Shown piece after piece: positions 35,565 to 44,125 of a stretch of DNA of 64,000 bases. Made by a program: the position numbers and the translations under genes. The stretch's first letter is position 1, and every line of letters begins with the position of its first letter. Source of the stretch: Bordetella genomosp. 11 (GTDB lineage Bacteria; Pseudomonadota; Gammaproteobacteria; Burkholderiales; Burkholderiaceae_B); assembly GCF_002261215.1 (NCBI RefSeq), contig NZ_NEVS01000001.1, positions 682,001 through 746,000 of the forward strand, written 5' to 3'. The notes under the pieces are model-generated. The model had not been told where the DNA came from. It saw only the letters and a list, made by a program, of their open reading frames with translations, and made no database searches.

Positions 35565-36750
35565 CGCCGATGCCGTACGAAGCCAACAGGACACGCATGC
35601 GATGTGCGGCCAGGTCCGGGTTCTCCAGCAGGTTGGCATTGTCGGCCAGGCGCAGCAGCTGGGCCAGGTGGGGAAGGCTGCGCATGCTCTGCTGGCCTCC
35701 CACCATTGAAAAGTGCGATTGATGGCCGTTCAGCCATGCCAGGAAAACGATGCCGGTTTTGTAGAAACGGGTGGGCGCCTGGAAAATGTGGCGCGAGACC
35801 GCGACCGTGGGTTCCAGGATGGCCTTGAAGCGCGCCTCGTCGCCTGCGCCAAGCGCGGCCAGCGCGGCGCTCGCCGCGGGAGCGATGGCATCGAATATGC
35901 CGAGCAGCGCGTCGCTGTGGCCGTGATTCGGCAGGCTGCCCTGGCCGTCACCGGCGATGAGTTCGGCATAGTTGAAATCGTCGCCTGTGAACATCCGGAC
36001 GCCGGCCGGCAGCCTGCGCCGCATGGCGATTTCCTTGTCCTTGTCCAGCAGCGAGATCTTGATGCCGGCGACTTTGTCGGGGTGCGCCGCGATGACGGCT
36101 ATCGCGTGATCCATGGCTTCGTCCAGGTCCGCCGTGCCCCAGTAGCCCGCGAGCGCCGGATCGAAAGCTTCGCCCAGCCAGTGGAGCACCACCGGTTCAC
36201 GCGACTGGGAGAGGATGCGGTCGTACACGTGCAGATAGTCGTCCGGTGTCTTCGCGACACGCGCCAGTGCGCGACTGGCCATGATGATAAGGCGGCCGCC
36301 CAGCTTCTCGATCGCGTCCATTTGCAGTTCGTAGGCTGCGATCACGTCGTCGATGCCCCGAGCCGCATCCGGCGGCAGATGATCCGTGCCGCAGCCGGAC
36401 ACGACATCGGCCCCGGGCACGTCGCGGGCCGCCTGCAACGTGTAATCGATGAGTTGCAGCGATGTGGGCCAGTCCAGTCCCATTCCTCGTTGCGCCGTGT
36501 CCATTGCCTCGGCGACGCCCAGGCCCAGACTCCACAAGCGCTTCCGGTAGGCCATCGTCGCATCCCAGTCCAGCGCGCAGCGACTCGAAGGATCGATATC
36601 GGCGAGGGGATCGGCGACGACGTGTGCCGCCGAATAGGCGAGCCGATTGAAACGGCCGACTTCCGTGCTGCCGGTGCCAGCGGTGCGGCCGCTTAACCGA
36701 TAGTTCTCCAGCACGCCGTTCGAGCGGGGGAGTTTCAGTGTCAGCGTCAT
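35557..36750 (-). CDS. DUF993 family protein (dihydrodipicolinate synthase-like aldolase)
   Basis: 397 residues. Begins MTLTLKLPRSNGVLENYRLS and contains DWDATMAYRKRLWSLGLGVA, EAMDTAQRGMGLDWPTSLQL, GVRMFTGDDFNYAELI and YKTGIVFLAWLNGHQSHFSM. I recognise this as the DUF993 group, annotated as dihydrodipicolinate synthase-like: a TIM barrel probably cleaving or forming a keto acid through a Schiff-base lysine. The reaction is not established. ATG at 36750, nine bases from the upstream shikimate dehydrogenase-like stop; middle of a tightly packed operon with a TIM-barrel isomerase, a common pairing for this family. Confidence 0.8.
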   Translation of the reverse strand: MTLTLKLPRSNGVLENYRLSGRTAGTGSTEVGRFNRLAYSAAHVVADPLADIDPSSRCALDWDATMAYRKRLWSLGLGVAEAMDTAQRGMGLDWPTSLQLIDYTLQAARDVPGADVVSGCGTDHLPPDAARGIDDVIAAYELQMDAIEKLGGRLIIMASRALARVAKTPDDYLHVYDRILSQSREPVVLHWLGEAFDPALAGYWGTADLDEAMDHAIAVIAAHPDKVAGIKISLLDKDKEIAMRRRLPAGVRMFTGDDFNYAELIAGDGQGSLPNHGHSDALLGIFDAIAPAASAALAALGAGDEARFKAILEPTVAVSRHIFQAPTRFYKTGIVFLAWLNGHQSHFSMVGGQQSMRSLPHLAQLLRLADNANLLENPDLAAHRMRVLLASYGIGDA

Positions 36751-36758
36751 GCGGGTGC

Positions 36759-37577
36759 CTATGGAGACGTAGGGAAAAAGAAATCCATCACGGCGTCGAC
36801 CTGTCCTTCCAGCATAGCGGGGCCTTCGTGCGTGATGCAGCCGAGCCGGGCCGCAGCTTCGAGCAAAGGGGTGCGGACGGGCTTCAGGATGATGTCCGCG
36901 ACCACGGTTTGCGCGTCGAGCCCGGAGATGTCGACCGGCAGCGGGTCGCCGTGCTTCATGCCGACGGAGGTGCAGTTGACGATAACGTCGAACCCCGCGG
37001 CTACGGGATCGCAGGCTTCGATATGCACGCTGGGCACGTGCAACCTTACCGACCTGATCAGTTCGTGGCAACGCTTCTGGTCGACATCGAATACGCCGAT
37101 CTGTGCCGCGCGCTGGTCGGCGATGGCATTCACCACCGCGCAGCCGGCGCCGCCGGCGCCGATCACCAGCACCTTCTTGCCGGCAAGCTCGATGCCGCGC
37201 GCGGCCAGGCCGCGCACGAAGCCCGTACCGTCGAAGTTGTCGCCCAGCAGTCCGCCGTCGGGCAGCTTGCGTATCGTATTGACCGCCCCCAGGCGCGCGG
37301 CATTTCCGCCGAGCCTATCGATCAAGCCCGTTACCTGGATTTTATGCGGCACCGTGACGATAAGACCGTCAAAGTTCTTTATCGCGCGGAAGTTCGCGAT
37401 CATGCCGCCAAGGTCGGAGGGCGCCACGTGCATCGCCACCAGCACCGCATCGATGCCACGTGCGCGGAACGCGGCATTGAACAGGCGCGGCGAGCCGACC
37501 TGTGCGATCGGATCGCCAATGATGGCATAGAGCCGTGTCGTGCCCGATAAGGCGGGCGTCACCTGCGTCGTACTCAC
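36759..37577 (-). CDS. Shikimate/quinate dehydrogenase-like protein
   Basis: 272 residues. Shikimate dehydrogenase fold: VTVPHK with the catalytic K79, AVNTI with N100, GDNFDGTGF with D116, and the cofactor loop VLVIGAGGAGCAVVNA (139-144). Oddity: the substrate-carboxylate motif HSxSP of true AroE/YdiB reads QVGSP at 26-30, so one of the paired serines is gone and the acid bound may not be shikimate. Its ATG overlaps the CoA-transferase stop (ATGA), so both are translated together. A catabolic role beside a CoA-transferase is more likely than a role in aromatic amino acid synthesis. Confidence 0.85.
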   Translation of the reverse strand: MSTTQVTPALSGTTRLYAIIGDPIAQVGSPRLFNAAFRARGIDAVLVAMHVAPSDLGGMIANFRAIKNFDGLIVTVPHKIQVTGLIDRLGGNAARLGAVNTIRKLPDGGLLGDNFDGTGFVRGLAARGIELAGKKVLVIGAGGAGCAVVNAIADQRAAQIGVFDVDQKRCHELIRSVRLHVPSVHIEACDPVAAGFDVIVNCTSVGMKHGDPLPVDISGLDAQTVVADIILKPVRTPLLEAAARLGCITHEGPAMLEGQVDAVMDFFFPTSP

Positions 37578-39178
37578 GCATGCGCTCCGGTCAGCGCGGC
37601 GACGCGGGGGTGGTGGCGCGGCCCTTGCGCGGGCATCTCGCCGGCAATGTGCATGGGGCCAGGGCGGAAGAGGCGTTCATCCATGGTGCGCAGATTCGCG
37701 GCGATGCGCGGCCGGAAGGCCATCTGATCCAGGACGTCGCGCTGCAGGTCGATACCCGGCGCGATCTCGATCAGTTCCAGGCCGTCGGCGGTGTTCTGGA
37801 AGACCGCGCGCTCGGTAACGAAGACCGTGACCTGGCCGCGTTCCAGTGCATAAGGACCGCTGTAGCTGGTCTGCTCCAACTCCTTTACGAACTTCGAGTG
37901 CTTGCCCTCGTTCAGGATTGTCAGCTTACCGTCGCCGGTCTGTATCTTCAGGCCGCCTGCGGTGAACGTGCCACCGAACACCATCTTCTTGGCGTTTTGG
38001 CTGATGTTGACGAAACCGCCGATGCCGATAACGCGTCCGGCGAAACGGCTGATGTTCACGCTGCCGCGGGCATCCACTTCGACCGCCGACAGGAAAGCGA
38101 TGTCCAGGCCGCCGCCGTCATAGAAGTCGAACTGATAGGGCTGGTCGATCATCGCCCAGTAGTTGCGGGCTGCACCTGCATCGAGGCCGTTGGCCGGGGC
38201 ACCGCCGGTCAGGCCCTGTTCGTTGGTCAGGATGATGCGATCCAGAAGCTTCTCTTCGGCAGCGACGATGCCGATGCCGGTGCAAATGCCGGAGCCGACA
38301 TTGCACACCGCGCCGTCGCGCAGCTCCAGGGCACAGCGGCGCGCGACGATTTTCCGCTCGTCCAGCGGCAGCTGCGGAAAGGACCCCAGCGGGATGCGCA
38401 TCTGTCCGGAAAACGCGGGATCGTTGTCCGTTTGGTAGGTCTGCCACTGGTTAGGCTCGACCACGACGGCGTCGACCAGCATCCCGGGTATCTTCACGGT
38501 CTTGCCGGGTAGGGCGCCGCGCTGGGCAAGGCGCTTGACCTGCACGATGACCACGCCGCCGCAGCGCCGCGTGGCTTGCGCCATCGATAGCATCTCGCCG
38601 AAGATGGCTTCGTCTTCCATCGAGATATTGCCGTCCTCGTCCGCGGTGGTGCCGCGCAGGAAGGCGACGTCGATCTGGAAAGGTTTGTAGAACAGCCACT
38701 CCCGGCCCTTGAAATCCACGAGCTCGACGAGATCCTCCTGGCATTTCGCGCTTTGCTTGCCGCCGGCGATCCGGGGATCCACGAATGTGTGCAGGCCTAC
38801 GTGCGTCATTAATCCAGGCCGGCCGCCGGCGATTTCCCGCATCAGTTGCGACAAGGCGCCTTGCGGCAGGGTGTATGCCTCGATCTCGTCACGCGCGGCC
38901 ATGGCAGCCACGGATGGGGCGTCGACCACGGTTCCACAGACGATGCGCTTGAGCAGGCCCGGATGGCCGAAATGCGAAACACCGCGCTGGTTGCGGTCGC
39001 CCAGGCCCACCGGGTGCAGCGACGTGATATCGCGCGGTTGAGCGCTGGCAAGGAAGCGGCGTTCCACCGCTTCGATCAACGACTCGGGGATGGCGTGGCC
39101 GGAACCCGAGCCGCCGATGAGTATGGTGTCGCCGTCGCGAACGAGCTGTGCGGCCTGATCGGCACTTATGACTTGCAT
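37574..39178 (-). CDS. Acetyl-CoA:oxoacid CoA-transferase, fused alpha-beta (YdiF/PCT type)
   Basis: 534 residues from the ATG at 39178, which has GGAG close upstream; an ATG at 39187 lies directly on the AGG. Family I CoA-transferase: alpha half begins AAQLVRDGDTILIGGSGSGHAIPE, with GLHTFVDPRIAGG; the beta half has the covalent-catalysis Glu in ILTNEQGLTGGAP (aligned with the SENG/SEVGxxGG motif) and GSGICTGIG. It moves CoA between an acyl-CoA and a free acid in the cytoplasm. First gene of the leftward operon behind a TetR-type operator. Confidence 0.9.
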   Translation of the reverse strand: MQVISADQAAQLVRDGDTILIGGSGSGHAIPESLIEAVERRFLASAQPRDITSLHPVGLGDRNQRGVSHFGHPGLLKRIVCGTVVDAPSVAAMAARDEIEAYTLPQGALSQLMREIAGGRPGLMTHVGLHTFVDPRIAGGKQSAKCQEDLVELVDFKGREWLFYKPFQIDVAFLRGTTADEDGNISMEDEAIFGEMLSMAQATRRCGGVVIVQVKRLAQRGALPGKTVKIPGMLVDAVVVEPNQWQTYQTDNDPAFSGQMRIPLGSFPQLPLDERKIVARRCALELRDGAVCNVGSGICTGIGIVAAEEKLLDRIILTNEQGLTGGAPANGLDAGAARNYWAMIDQPYQFDFYDGGGLDIAFLSAVEVDARGSVNISRFAGRVIGIGGFVNISQNAKKMVFGGTFTAGGLKIQTGDGKLTILNEGKHSKFVKELEQTSYSGPYALERGQVTVFVTERAVFQNTADGLELIEIAPGIDLQRDVLDQMAFRPRIAANLRTMDERLFRPGPMHIAGEMPAQGPRHHPRVAALTGAHA

Positions 39179-39222
39179 GGTCTCCATCCTGCTTGGAATC
39201 GGTCGTGGCAAGCGTACTGCCA

Positions 39223-39244
39223 ACTTACTGATACGTCAATAAGT
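39223..39244. promoter_or_regulatory. Likely TetR operator in front of the CoA-transferase operon
   Basis: A 22-base imperfect palindrome: left arm ACTTACTGA, centre TACG, right arm TCAATAAGT (8 of 9 positions pair). It sits 45 bases upstream of the CoA-transferase start. The ACTTACT arm recurs at 40648-40669 and 41839-41850. Confidence 0.6.
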
Positions 39245-39384
39245 CGACTGATGCGGGATGGGCAGTGTCGGCGCGCGTTGGCGCCGGGAACGGCAGGGCT
39301 CGGATACGGGACGCCAGACGCGGGGTGCCCAGGGCCATCCCTATGATGCTGGCCTTGCCGGGCGGCCCGTGGGGCCCGTGGGTG

Positions 39385-40074
39385 TCAGGTGCGTGCGGCC
39401 TTCGTAGAGGCCTTCTTCCTGGCGGCGGGCTGCTTGCCCGCATAGGCGGACAACATGACGCGGGAGAACGCGCCGAAGAACAACTCCAGCCGATCGAAGC
39501 CGCCGGTGCCCTGCGTAAACACCGAGGAGCTGTTGACGATGTTGATCAGCAGGAATGCCAGGTCGTCGCGTGGCGTATCGGCACGGAGTTCTCCGCTGTC
39601 CGAGGCCTGCTGGACGGCGGACTGGATGGCCTCGTGTATGGAATCGGTGAAGCGTTCCAGATCGGCGCGGCCGGCGTCGCTGAGCACTTCGTTTTCCAGG
39701 CGCAGACGGCCGATCAGGCTCCAGGATTTTCCACCTTGGCCGGTGCGATTGAAACGCTTGTAGCGGGAATGGTTGTACTCCACGACCCGGTGCAGCTTCT
39801 CCGGCAGCGACAGGTTCTCGTCCAACCAGATCTCGCGATGACGCTCGATCGCGGAATCGACATATTCCTTGACGACTTCATCCACCAGGCTCTGCTTGTT
39901 GCCGAAGTGGTAGTGGATATTCGTCGTGGTGATATCGAGCCTGGTCGCGATGTCGCGAAAGCTCGTCCCGTTATAGCCGTTCGTAATGAGCAGAGCGGTG
40001 GCGACCTCTTTGATGCGGTCGCGCATCAACGGCTGCCCGGCTGCCGGTCCGCTCGCGGTCTTTTTTCTCGGCAC
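39385..40074 (-). CDS. TetR-family repressor
   Basis: 229 residues. N-terminal DNA-binding domain MRDRIKEVATALLITNGYNG, TSFRDIATRLDITTTNIHYHF, GNKQSLVDEV in the canonical TetR order; the C-terminal ligand domain is not assignable. A basic Lys/Arg/Ala-rich tail follows. It lies between MaoC and the CoA-transferase operon on the same strand, and near-identical palindromic sites occur upstream of both those units and of the ABC transporter, so it probably represses all of them. Likely ligand: a CoA ester or the transported sugar-like compound. Confidence 0.9.
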   Translation of the reverse strand: MPRKKTASGPAAGQPLMRDRIKEVATALLITNGYNGTSFRDIATRLDITTTNIHYHFGNKQSLVDEVVKEYVDSAIERHREIWLDENLSLPEKLHRVVEYNHSRYKRFNRTGQGGKSWSLIGRLRLENEVLSDAGRADLERFTDSIHEAIQSAVQQASDSGELRADTPRDDLAFLLINIVNSSSVFTQGTGGFDRLELFFGAFSRVMLSAYAGKQPAARKKASTKAART

Positions 40075-40128
40075 TGTCGGCCTCTGGCGGAAAAACGTGG
40101 TTGTGGTGAGCCGATATGCTACAGCAAC

Positions 40129-40617
40129 TCAAGCGGATTCCATCATCAGTTGGGTTTCCCCCTCCTGCACAACTTCGCCGCGCTGGTTGAGTACTTTCAT
40201 CTCCAGCGTCACGATGCCCCGTCCAGGTTTGCGGGTGGGGCGCTTGGCCTTGACGGCCAGTCGCGCGTGTATCCTGTCGCCGATAAGCAGGGGGGCGCGG
40301 AATGACCAGTTCCAGTTCAGCGTGGCGACGCCCTTCAGGCGCACCTTGCAACGCGTCTTCAGTCCATCCGCCAAGGCCAGGCCCAGCAGCCCGTGGGCAA
40401 TGCGTCCGCTGAATCCAGCTTCGCGGGCGAATTCGTCGTCCATATGGACATCGAACAGGTCGCCCGAAATGCCGGCGAACCCGACGACGTGCGATTCCGT
40501 TATGGTGATGCCGGCCGTGCGATAGTGATCCCCCGGTTCCAGGGCGTCGTAGCCGTATTCGCCGGCGTCGAGTTCTCTTCCCGGCGGCTGGGAAGGAACA
40601 AGTTCCTCATTGAGCAT
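40129..40617 (-). CDS. MaoC-family hydratase/dehydratase
   Basis: 162 residues, single hotdog domain. GDLFDVHMDDEFAREAGFSG with IAHGLLGLALADGL is the R-specific hydratase signature (catalytic Asp and His). It adds or removes water from enoyl-CoA esters. ATG at 40617 with GGAG eight bases upstream, divergent from the ABC ATPase gene across a TetR-type operator, and 54 bases ahead of tetR on the same strand. Together with the CoA-transferase it implies that this island handles a CoA thioester. Confidence 0.88.
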   Translation of the reverse strand: MLNEELVPSQPPGRELDAGEYGYDALEPGDHYRTAGITITESHVVGFAGISGDLFDVHMDDEFAREAGFSGRIAHGLLGLALADGLKTRCKVRLKGVATLNWNWSFRAPLLIGDRIHARLAVKAKRPTRKPGRGIVTLEMKVLNQRGEVVQEGETQLMMESA

Positions 40618-40647
40618 GGTGATTTCTCCTCGTCTCGGTCTTATAAT

Positions 40648-40669
40648 ACATATTTATCGATAAGTAAGT
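40648..40669. promoter_or_regulatory. Likely TetR operator between maoC-like and ABC ATPase genes
   Basis: 22-base imperfect palindrome centred on a perfect TTATCGATAA core; reverse-strand left arm ACTTACTTATC, right arm GATAAATATGT. A TATAAT hexamer at 40642-40647 overlaps its left side, so binding would block the divergent promoters. Confidence 0.65.
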
Positions 40670-40726
40670 ATACTAGCCCGTGCAAGGGACGGGGCAAGCA
40701 TAAAAGCCGTAGAACGGAGGTAGACA

Positions 40727-41788
40727 ATGGCATCGGTAAAGATTGTCGATGTGCGCAAGAGTTTCGGCGAAGCGCATATCCTGCGCGGCGTATCCATCGA
40801 CATCGAGGACGGGGAGTTCGTCATCCTCGTCGGGCCTTCGGGTTGCGGCAAGTCGACGTTGTTGCGGACGCTGGCGGGCCTGGAGAAGGCCTCTGGCGGC
40901 GAGATCCGCATCGACGGCAAGGCGGTCAACGACCTGCCGCCGCAGGATCGCGATATCGCCATGGTCTTCCAGAACTATGCGCTCTATCCGCATATGACCG
41001 TCGCGGAGAACATGGGGTTCTCGCTGAAGATGCGGCGCGCACCCAAGGCACAGATGGACGAGGCCGTGCAGCGCGCGGCGCATATATTGGGCCTGGAGAA
41101 ACTGTTGGACCGCTATCCCAGGCAGCTGTCCGGGGGCCAGCGGCAGCGCGTGGCGATGGGGCGGGCGTTGGTGCGCAATCCCAGGGTCTTCCTGTTCGAC
41201 GAACCGCTGTCGAATCTGGATGCCAAGCTGCGGGTGGCGATGCGGGCAGAGATCAAGGAGCTGCACCAACGGCTGAAGACCACAACCGTCTACGTCACCC
41301 ACGATCAGATCGAGGCGATGACCATGGCCAGCAAGATCGTGGTCATGAAAGACGGACTGATCGAACAGACGGGCGCGCCCCTGCACCTGTACGACGAGCC
41401 GGCCAACATCTTCGTGGCGGGCTTTATCGGCTCGCCGGCCATGAACTTCCTGCCGGGTGTGGCGCGCGATGGCGTATTTGCCGCCGATTGCGGCCTGGCG
41501 CTGCCATTGGGCGACCGCCGGCTGGAGGAAGGCCGACGCGCCGTGTACGGGGTGCGTCCGGAGCATTTCGTCGTCTCCGACCAGGGCGTGCCGGTCGAGG
41601 TCGTGGTTGTCGAACCGACCGGATTGGAAACCCAGATCATGACGCACTGCGGCAAGCAGGAAATCGTCTGCCTGTTTCGGGATCGCCTGCTGCCTGAGCC
41701 GGGCAGCCAGCTGCGCATTCTGCCCGATGTGAGCAGGATCCATCTGTTCGACGAGAAGAGCGGACAGAGGCTGCCCAAGGGTGCCTGA
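40727..41788 (+). CDS. Sugar-type ABC transporter ATP-binding protein (MalK/UgpC type)
   Basis: 353 residues. Walker A GPSGCGKST at 36-44, signature LSGGQRQRVAMGR from 134, Walker B VFLFDEP at 154-160, switch His at 192 (THDQ). The C-terminal third is the TOBE/regulatory domain of MalK-type subunits (VYGVRPEHF). It powers uptake through the permease pair at 43238 and 44125. Encoded ahead of the binding protein and separated from it by its own promoter region, which is unusual but consistent with a shared repressor. Confidence 0.94.
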   Translation: MASVKIVDVRKSFGEAHILRGVSIDIEDGEFVILVGPSGCGKSTLLRTLAGLEKASGGEIRIDGKAVNDLPPQDRDIAMVFQNYALYPHMTVAENMGFSLKMRRAPKAQMDEAVQRAAHILGLEKLLDRYPRQLSGGQRQRVAMGRALVRNPRVFLFDEPLSNLDAKLRVAMRAEIKELHQRLKTTTVYVTHDQIEAMTMASKIVVMKDGLIEQTGAPLHLYDEPANIFVAGFIGSPAMNFLPGVARDGVFAADCGLALPLGDRRLEEGRRAVYGVRPEHFVVSDQGVPVEVVVVEPTGLETQIMTHCGKQEIVCLFRDRLLPEPGSQLRILPDVSRIHLFDEKSGQRLPKGA

Positions 41789-41805
41789 TCTCCTCCAGGA
41801 AAATA

Positions 41806-41857
41806 CTTAGTAGTAAGTAAGTTTAAGTATTGACTTTTCGATAAGTAAGTTTATTCT
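41806..41857 (+). promoter_or_regulatory. Promoter with TetR-type operator for the binding-protein gene
   Basis: TTGACT at 41830-41835 and TATTCT at 41852-41857 with a 16-base spacer form a plausible sigma-70 promoter. The repeat AAGTAAGTTTA occurs twice, about 27 bases apart (near 41816 and 41844); the second copy with TCGATAAGTAAGT lies between the -35 and -10 and matches the site at 40648. ACTTAGTAGTAAGT at 41806 is another dyad. Confidence 0.55.
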
Positions 41858-41924
41858 TCGCTCATACACGGCAAGCTGGTGTACGAGCCAGTACAGACCA
41901 ATACTTCCCAGCGAGGAGACAACA

Positions 41925-43178
41925 ATGTTCAAGCATGGTTCTTCCATCCGTGCATGGCTGATGGGGACAGCACTGGCCACATCGGCGATGTTCTGCAGTA
42001 TGCAGGCACATGCGGATCAGACGCTTACCATCAACACGGACCGCAGCGGTACCGGCCAAAAGAACGCCTTCAACAAGATCGTCGCGGATTTCGAAGCGGC
42101 CAACCCCGGGGTCAAGGTCAACGTCAACTATAGCGATGTCGAGTCCTATAAGACCTCGATCCGAAACTTCCTGGTAACGAGCCCGCCGGACCTGGCTTTC
42201 TGGTTCACGGGGGCGCGCATGCGCGCCTTCACCAAGCGCAATCTCTTCGCGGACCTGACGGGGTTCTTCTCCGAGAATAAGCTGAACGAGCCGATGAAGC
42301 CGTTCCTGTCGGCAGTCAGCGACAACGGCAAGATGTACATGATGCCGACCAATCTTACGACTTGGGGATTCTTCTACAACAAGAAGGTGTTCGAGAGCGC
42401 CGGCATTGCGCCTCCCAAGACGTGGGACGAGCTGATGGCGGCTGCCGCGAAGTTGAAGGCGGCCGGCGTTACGCCATTCACCATCGGTACCCGCGACCTT
42501 TGGGCCAACGACCTGTGGTTCGATTACCTTGACCTGCGCGTGAACGGCCTGGATTTCCACATGCGCCTGATGGACGGCAAAGAGAAGTACACGGACCCTC
42601 GCGTGAAGAAAGTCTTCGGCATGTGGGGTGATGCGGTGAAAAAGGGCTATTTCCAGGAAAACGCCAGCTCGTACGGATGGCAGGAAGCCATTCCCTTCCT
42701 GGCGCAGGGCAAGGCGGCCATGTATTTGCTGGGCCCCTACGTATTGACCTCGCTGCCCAAGGATGTGCACGGGAATATCGGCTTCTTCAAGTTCCCCGTC
42801 GTGGACCCGTCGGTCCCGAATTTCGAGGAGCTGTCCATCAATGGCGTGGGCATCCCCGAAGGTGCGAAGAACAAGGAACTGGCGAAGCGTTTCCTCGCCT
42901 TCCTGGCCAAGCCCGACAACATGCTTGCGTTCGCCAGGGCAGGCGCCGTCATCCCGGCGCGTACCGATGTGGTGATCACGGACGATCCGTTCGCCCAGTC
43001 GCAGGTCGAACTCGTGAAGCAGGCCAAGGGTTCGTCGCAGTTCTATGATCGCGACACCGATCCGGAGATGGCGCAGATCGGCATGCGCGGATTCCAGGAA
43101 TTCCTGGCAAATCCTGACCGCGAGAATGCCATTCTCGACCGCCTCGAAAAGGCCCGCGAGCGCATCTTCAAGCAATAA
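41925..43178 (+). CDS. Sugar-type ABC transporter solute-binding protein (family 1)
   Basis: 417 residues with a signal peptide (GSSIRAWLMGTALATSAMFC, cleavage at AHA/DQ). Blocks typical of family 1 solute-binding proteins: NKIVADFEAANPGVKVNVNY, PDLAFWFTGARM, PTNLTTWGFFYNKKVFESAG, PPKTWDELMAAAAKLKAAGV, PFLAQGKAAMYLLGPYV. Periplasmic receptor of the ABC importer encoded around it; ligand is probably an oligosaccharide or sugar derivative. GAGGAG lies just before the ATG. Confidence 0.93.
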   Translation: MFKHGSSIRAWLMGTALATSAMFCSMQAHADQTLTINTDRSGTGQKNAFNKIVADFEAANPGVKVNVNYSDVESYKTSIRNFLVTSPPDLAFWFTGARMRAFTKRNLFADLTGFFSENKLNEPMKPFLSAVSDNGKMYMMPTNLTTWGFFYNKKVFESAGIAPPKTWDELMAAAAKLKAAGVTPFTIGTRDLWANDLWFDYLDLRVNGLDFHMRLMDGKEKYTDPRVKKVFGMWGDAVKKGYFQENASSYGWQEAIPFLAQGKAAMYLLGPYVLTSLPKDVHGNIGFFKFPVVDPSVPNFEELSINGVGIPEGAKNKELAKRFLAFLAKPDNMLAFARAGAVIPARTDVVITDDPFAQSQVELVKQAKGSSQFYDRDTDPEMAQIGMRGFQEFLANPDRENAILDRLEKARERIFKQ

Positions 43179-43237
43179 GTCGATTCATCAGGCACGCAGC
43201 GCAACCTGCATTCGCGCAGGTTGCCACAGGGATTGCA

Positions 43238-44125
43238 ATGAAAGAATTCTGGGGCCGCAACCAGGCCTGGATAACGCCGCTATTGCTGCTGGCGCTGCCG
43301 GCGGGCCTGTTCCTGCTGGTCATCGTGTCGTCCATTGTGCAGAGCATCTGGCTGAGCCTGTTCGACTGGGACGGCACGGGACCCAAGACGTGGGTGGGCC
43401 TGGGCAACTATGTCGAGTTGTTCAGCGATCCGCAGTTTTGGGTATCGCTGAAGAACAATGTCATCTGGCTGGTCCTATTCCTGCTTGCGCCCGTCTTCGG
43501 CCTGGCCTTGGCGCTGTTCCTGAACCAGAAGCTGCCCGAGATGCGCTTCGTGAAGTCGATGTTCTTCATTCCGCTTGTGCTGGCGCACGTGATCATCGGC
43601 GTGGTATTCACCTGGTTCTACGATCCGACTTTCGGTTTGCTGGCGCTGGCGTTCAAGGCGCTTGGCCTGCAGCCGCTCGCGATTCTTTCGGACGAGCATT
43701 TCGTGACGCTCGGCATCATCATCGCCGCGCTTTGGTCGCAGATCGCATTCTGCCTGGTATTGTTCCTGGCCGGTCTCTCACAGATCGACCATGAGCTGAT
43801 CGCGGCGGCGAAGATGGACGGCGCCTCCGGATGGCGCCTGTTCCGCCACATCGTGCTGCCGCAACTGCATTCAGTGACGTTCGTTGCGGTCATCATTACG
43901 GTCATCATGTCGCTGCGCAACTTCGACATGATCGCGGTGATGACGCAGGGCGGCCCCTACGGCTCGTCGACGGTACTGGCCTACCAGATGTACGACACGA
44001 CGATTTTCAGTTTCCGCGCGGGCTACGGCGCGGCCATCGCTACCGTGCTGTTCCTGATTATGAGCATCTACATCGCCTTGTTCCTGCGGTACACCTTGCG
44101 CAACGAAGCCCGGGAGCAGCTCTGA
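43238..44125 (+). CDS. Sugar-type ABC transporter permease 1 (UgpA/MalF type)
   Basis: 295 residues, six membrane segments. N-terminal ITPLLLLALPAGLFLLVIVS is the first helix and the EAA loop is ELIAAAKMDGASGWRLFRHI followed by VLPQL, the site that docks the ATPase. Inner membrane. It shares one base with the next permease gene (TGATG). Confidence 0.93.
   Translation: MKEFWGRNQAWITPLLLLALPAGLFLLVIVSSIVQSIWLSLFDWDGTGPKTWVGLGNYVELFSDPQFWVSLKNNVIWLVLFLLAPVFGLALALFLNQKLPEMRFVKSMFFIPLVLAHVIIGVVFTWFYDPTFGLLALAFKALGLQPLAILSDEHFVTLGIIIAALWSQIAFCLVLFLAGLSQIDHELIAAAKMDGASGWRLFRHIVLPQLHSVTFVAVIITVIMSLRNFDMIAVMTQGGPYGSSTVLAYQMYDTTIFSFRAGYGAAIATVLFLIMSIYIALFLRYTLRNEAREQL

Noticed and set aside
40648..40669. 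Attachment site reading of the TTATCGATAA palindrome
   Set aside because: No integrase nearby and no second copy as a direct repeat flanking a mobile segment; a repressor site fits better.
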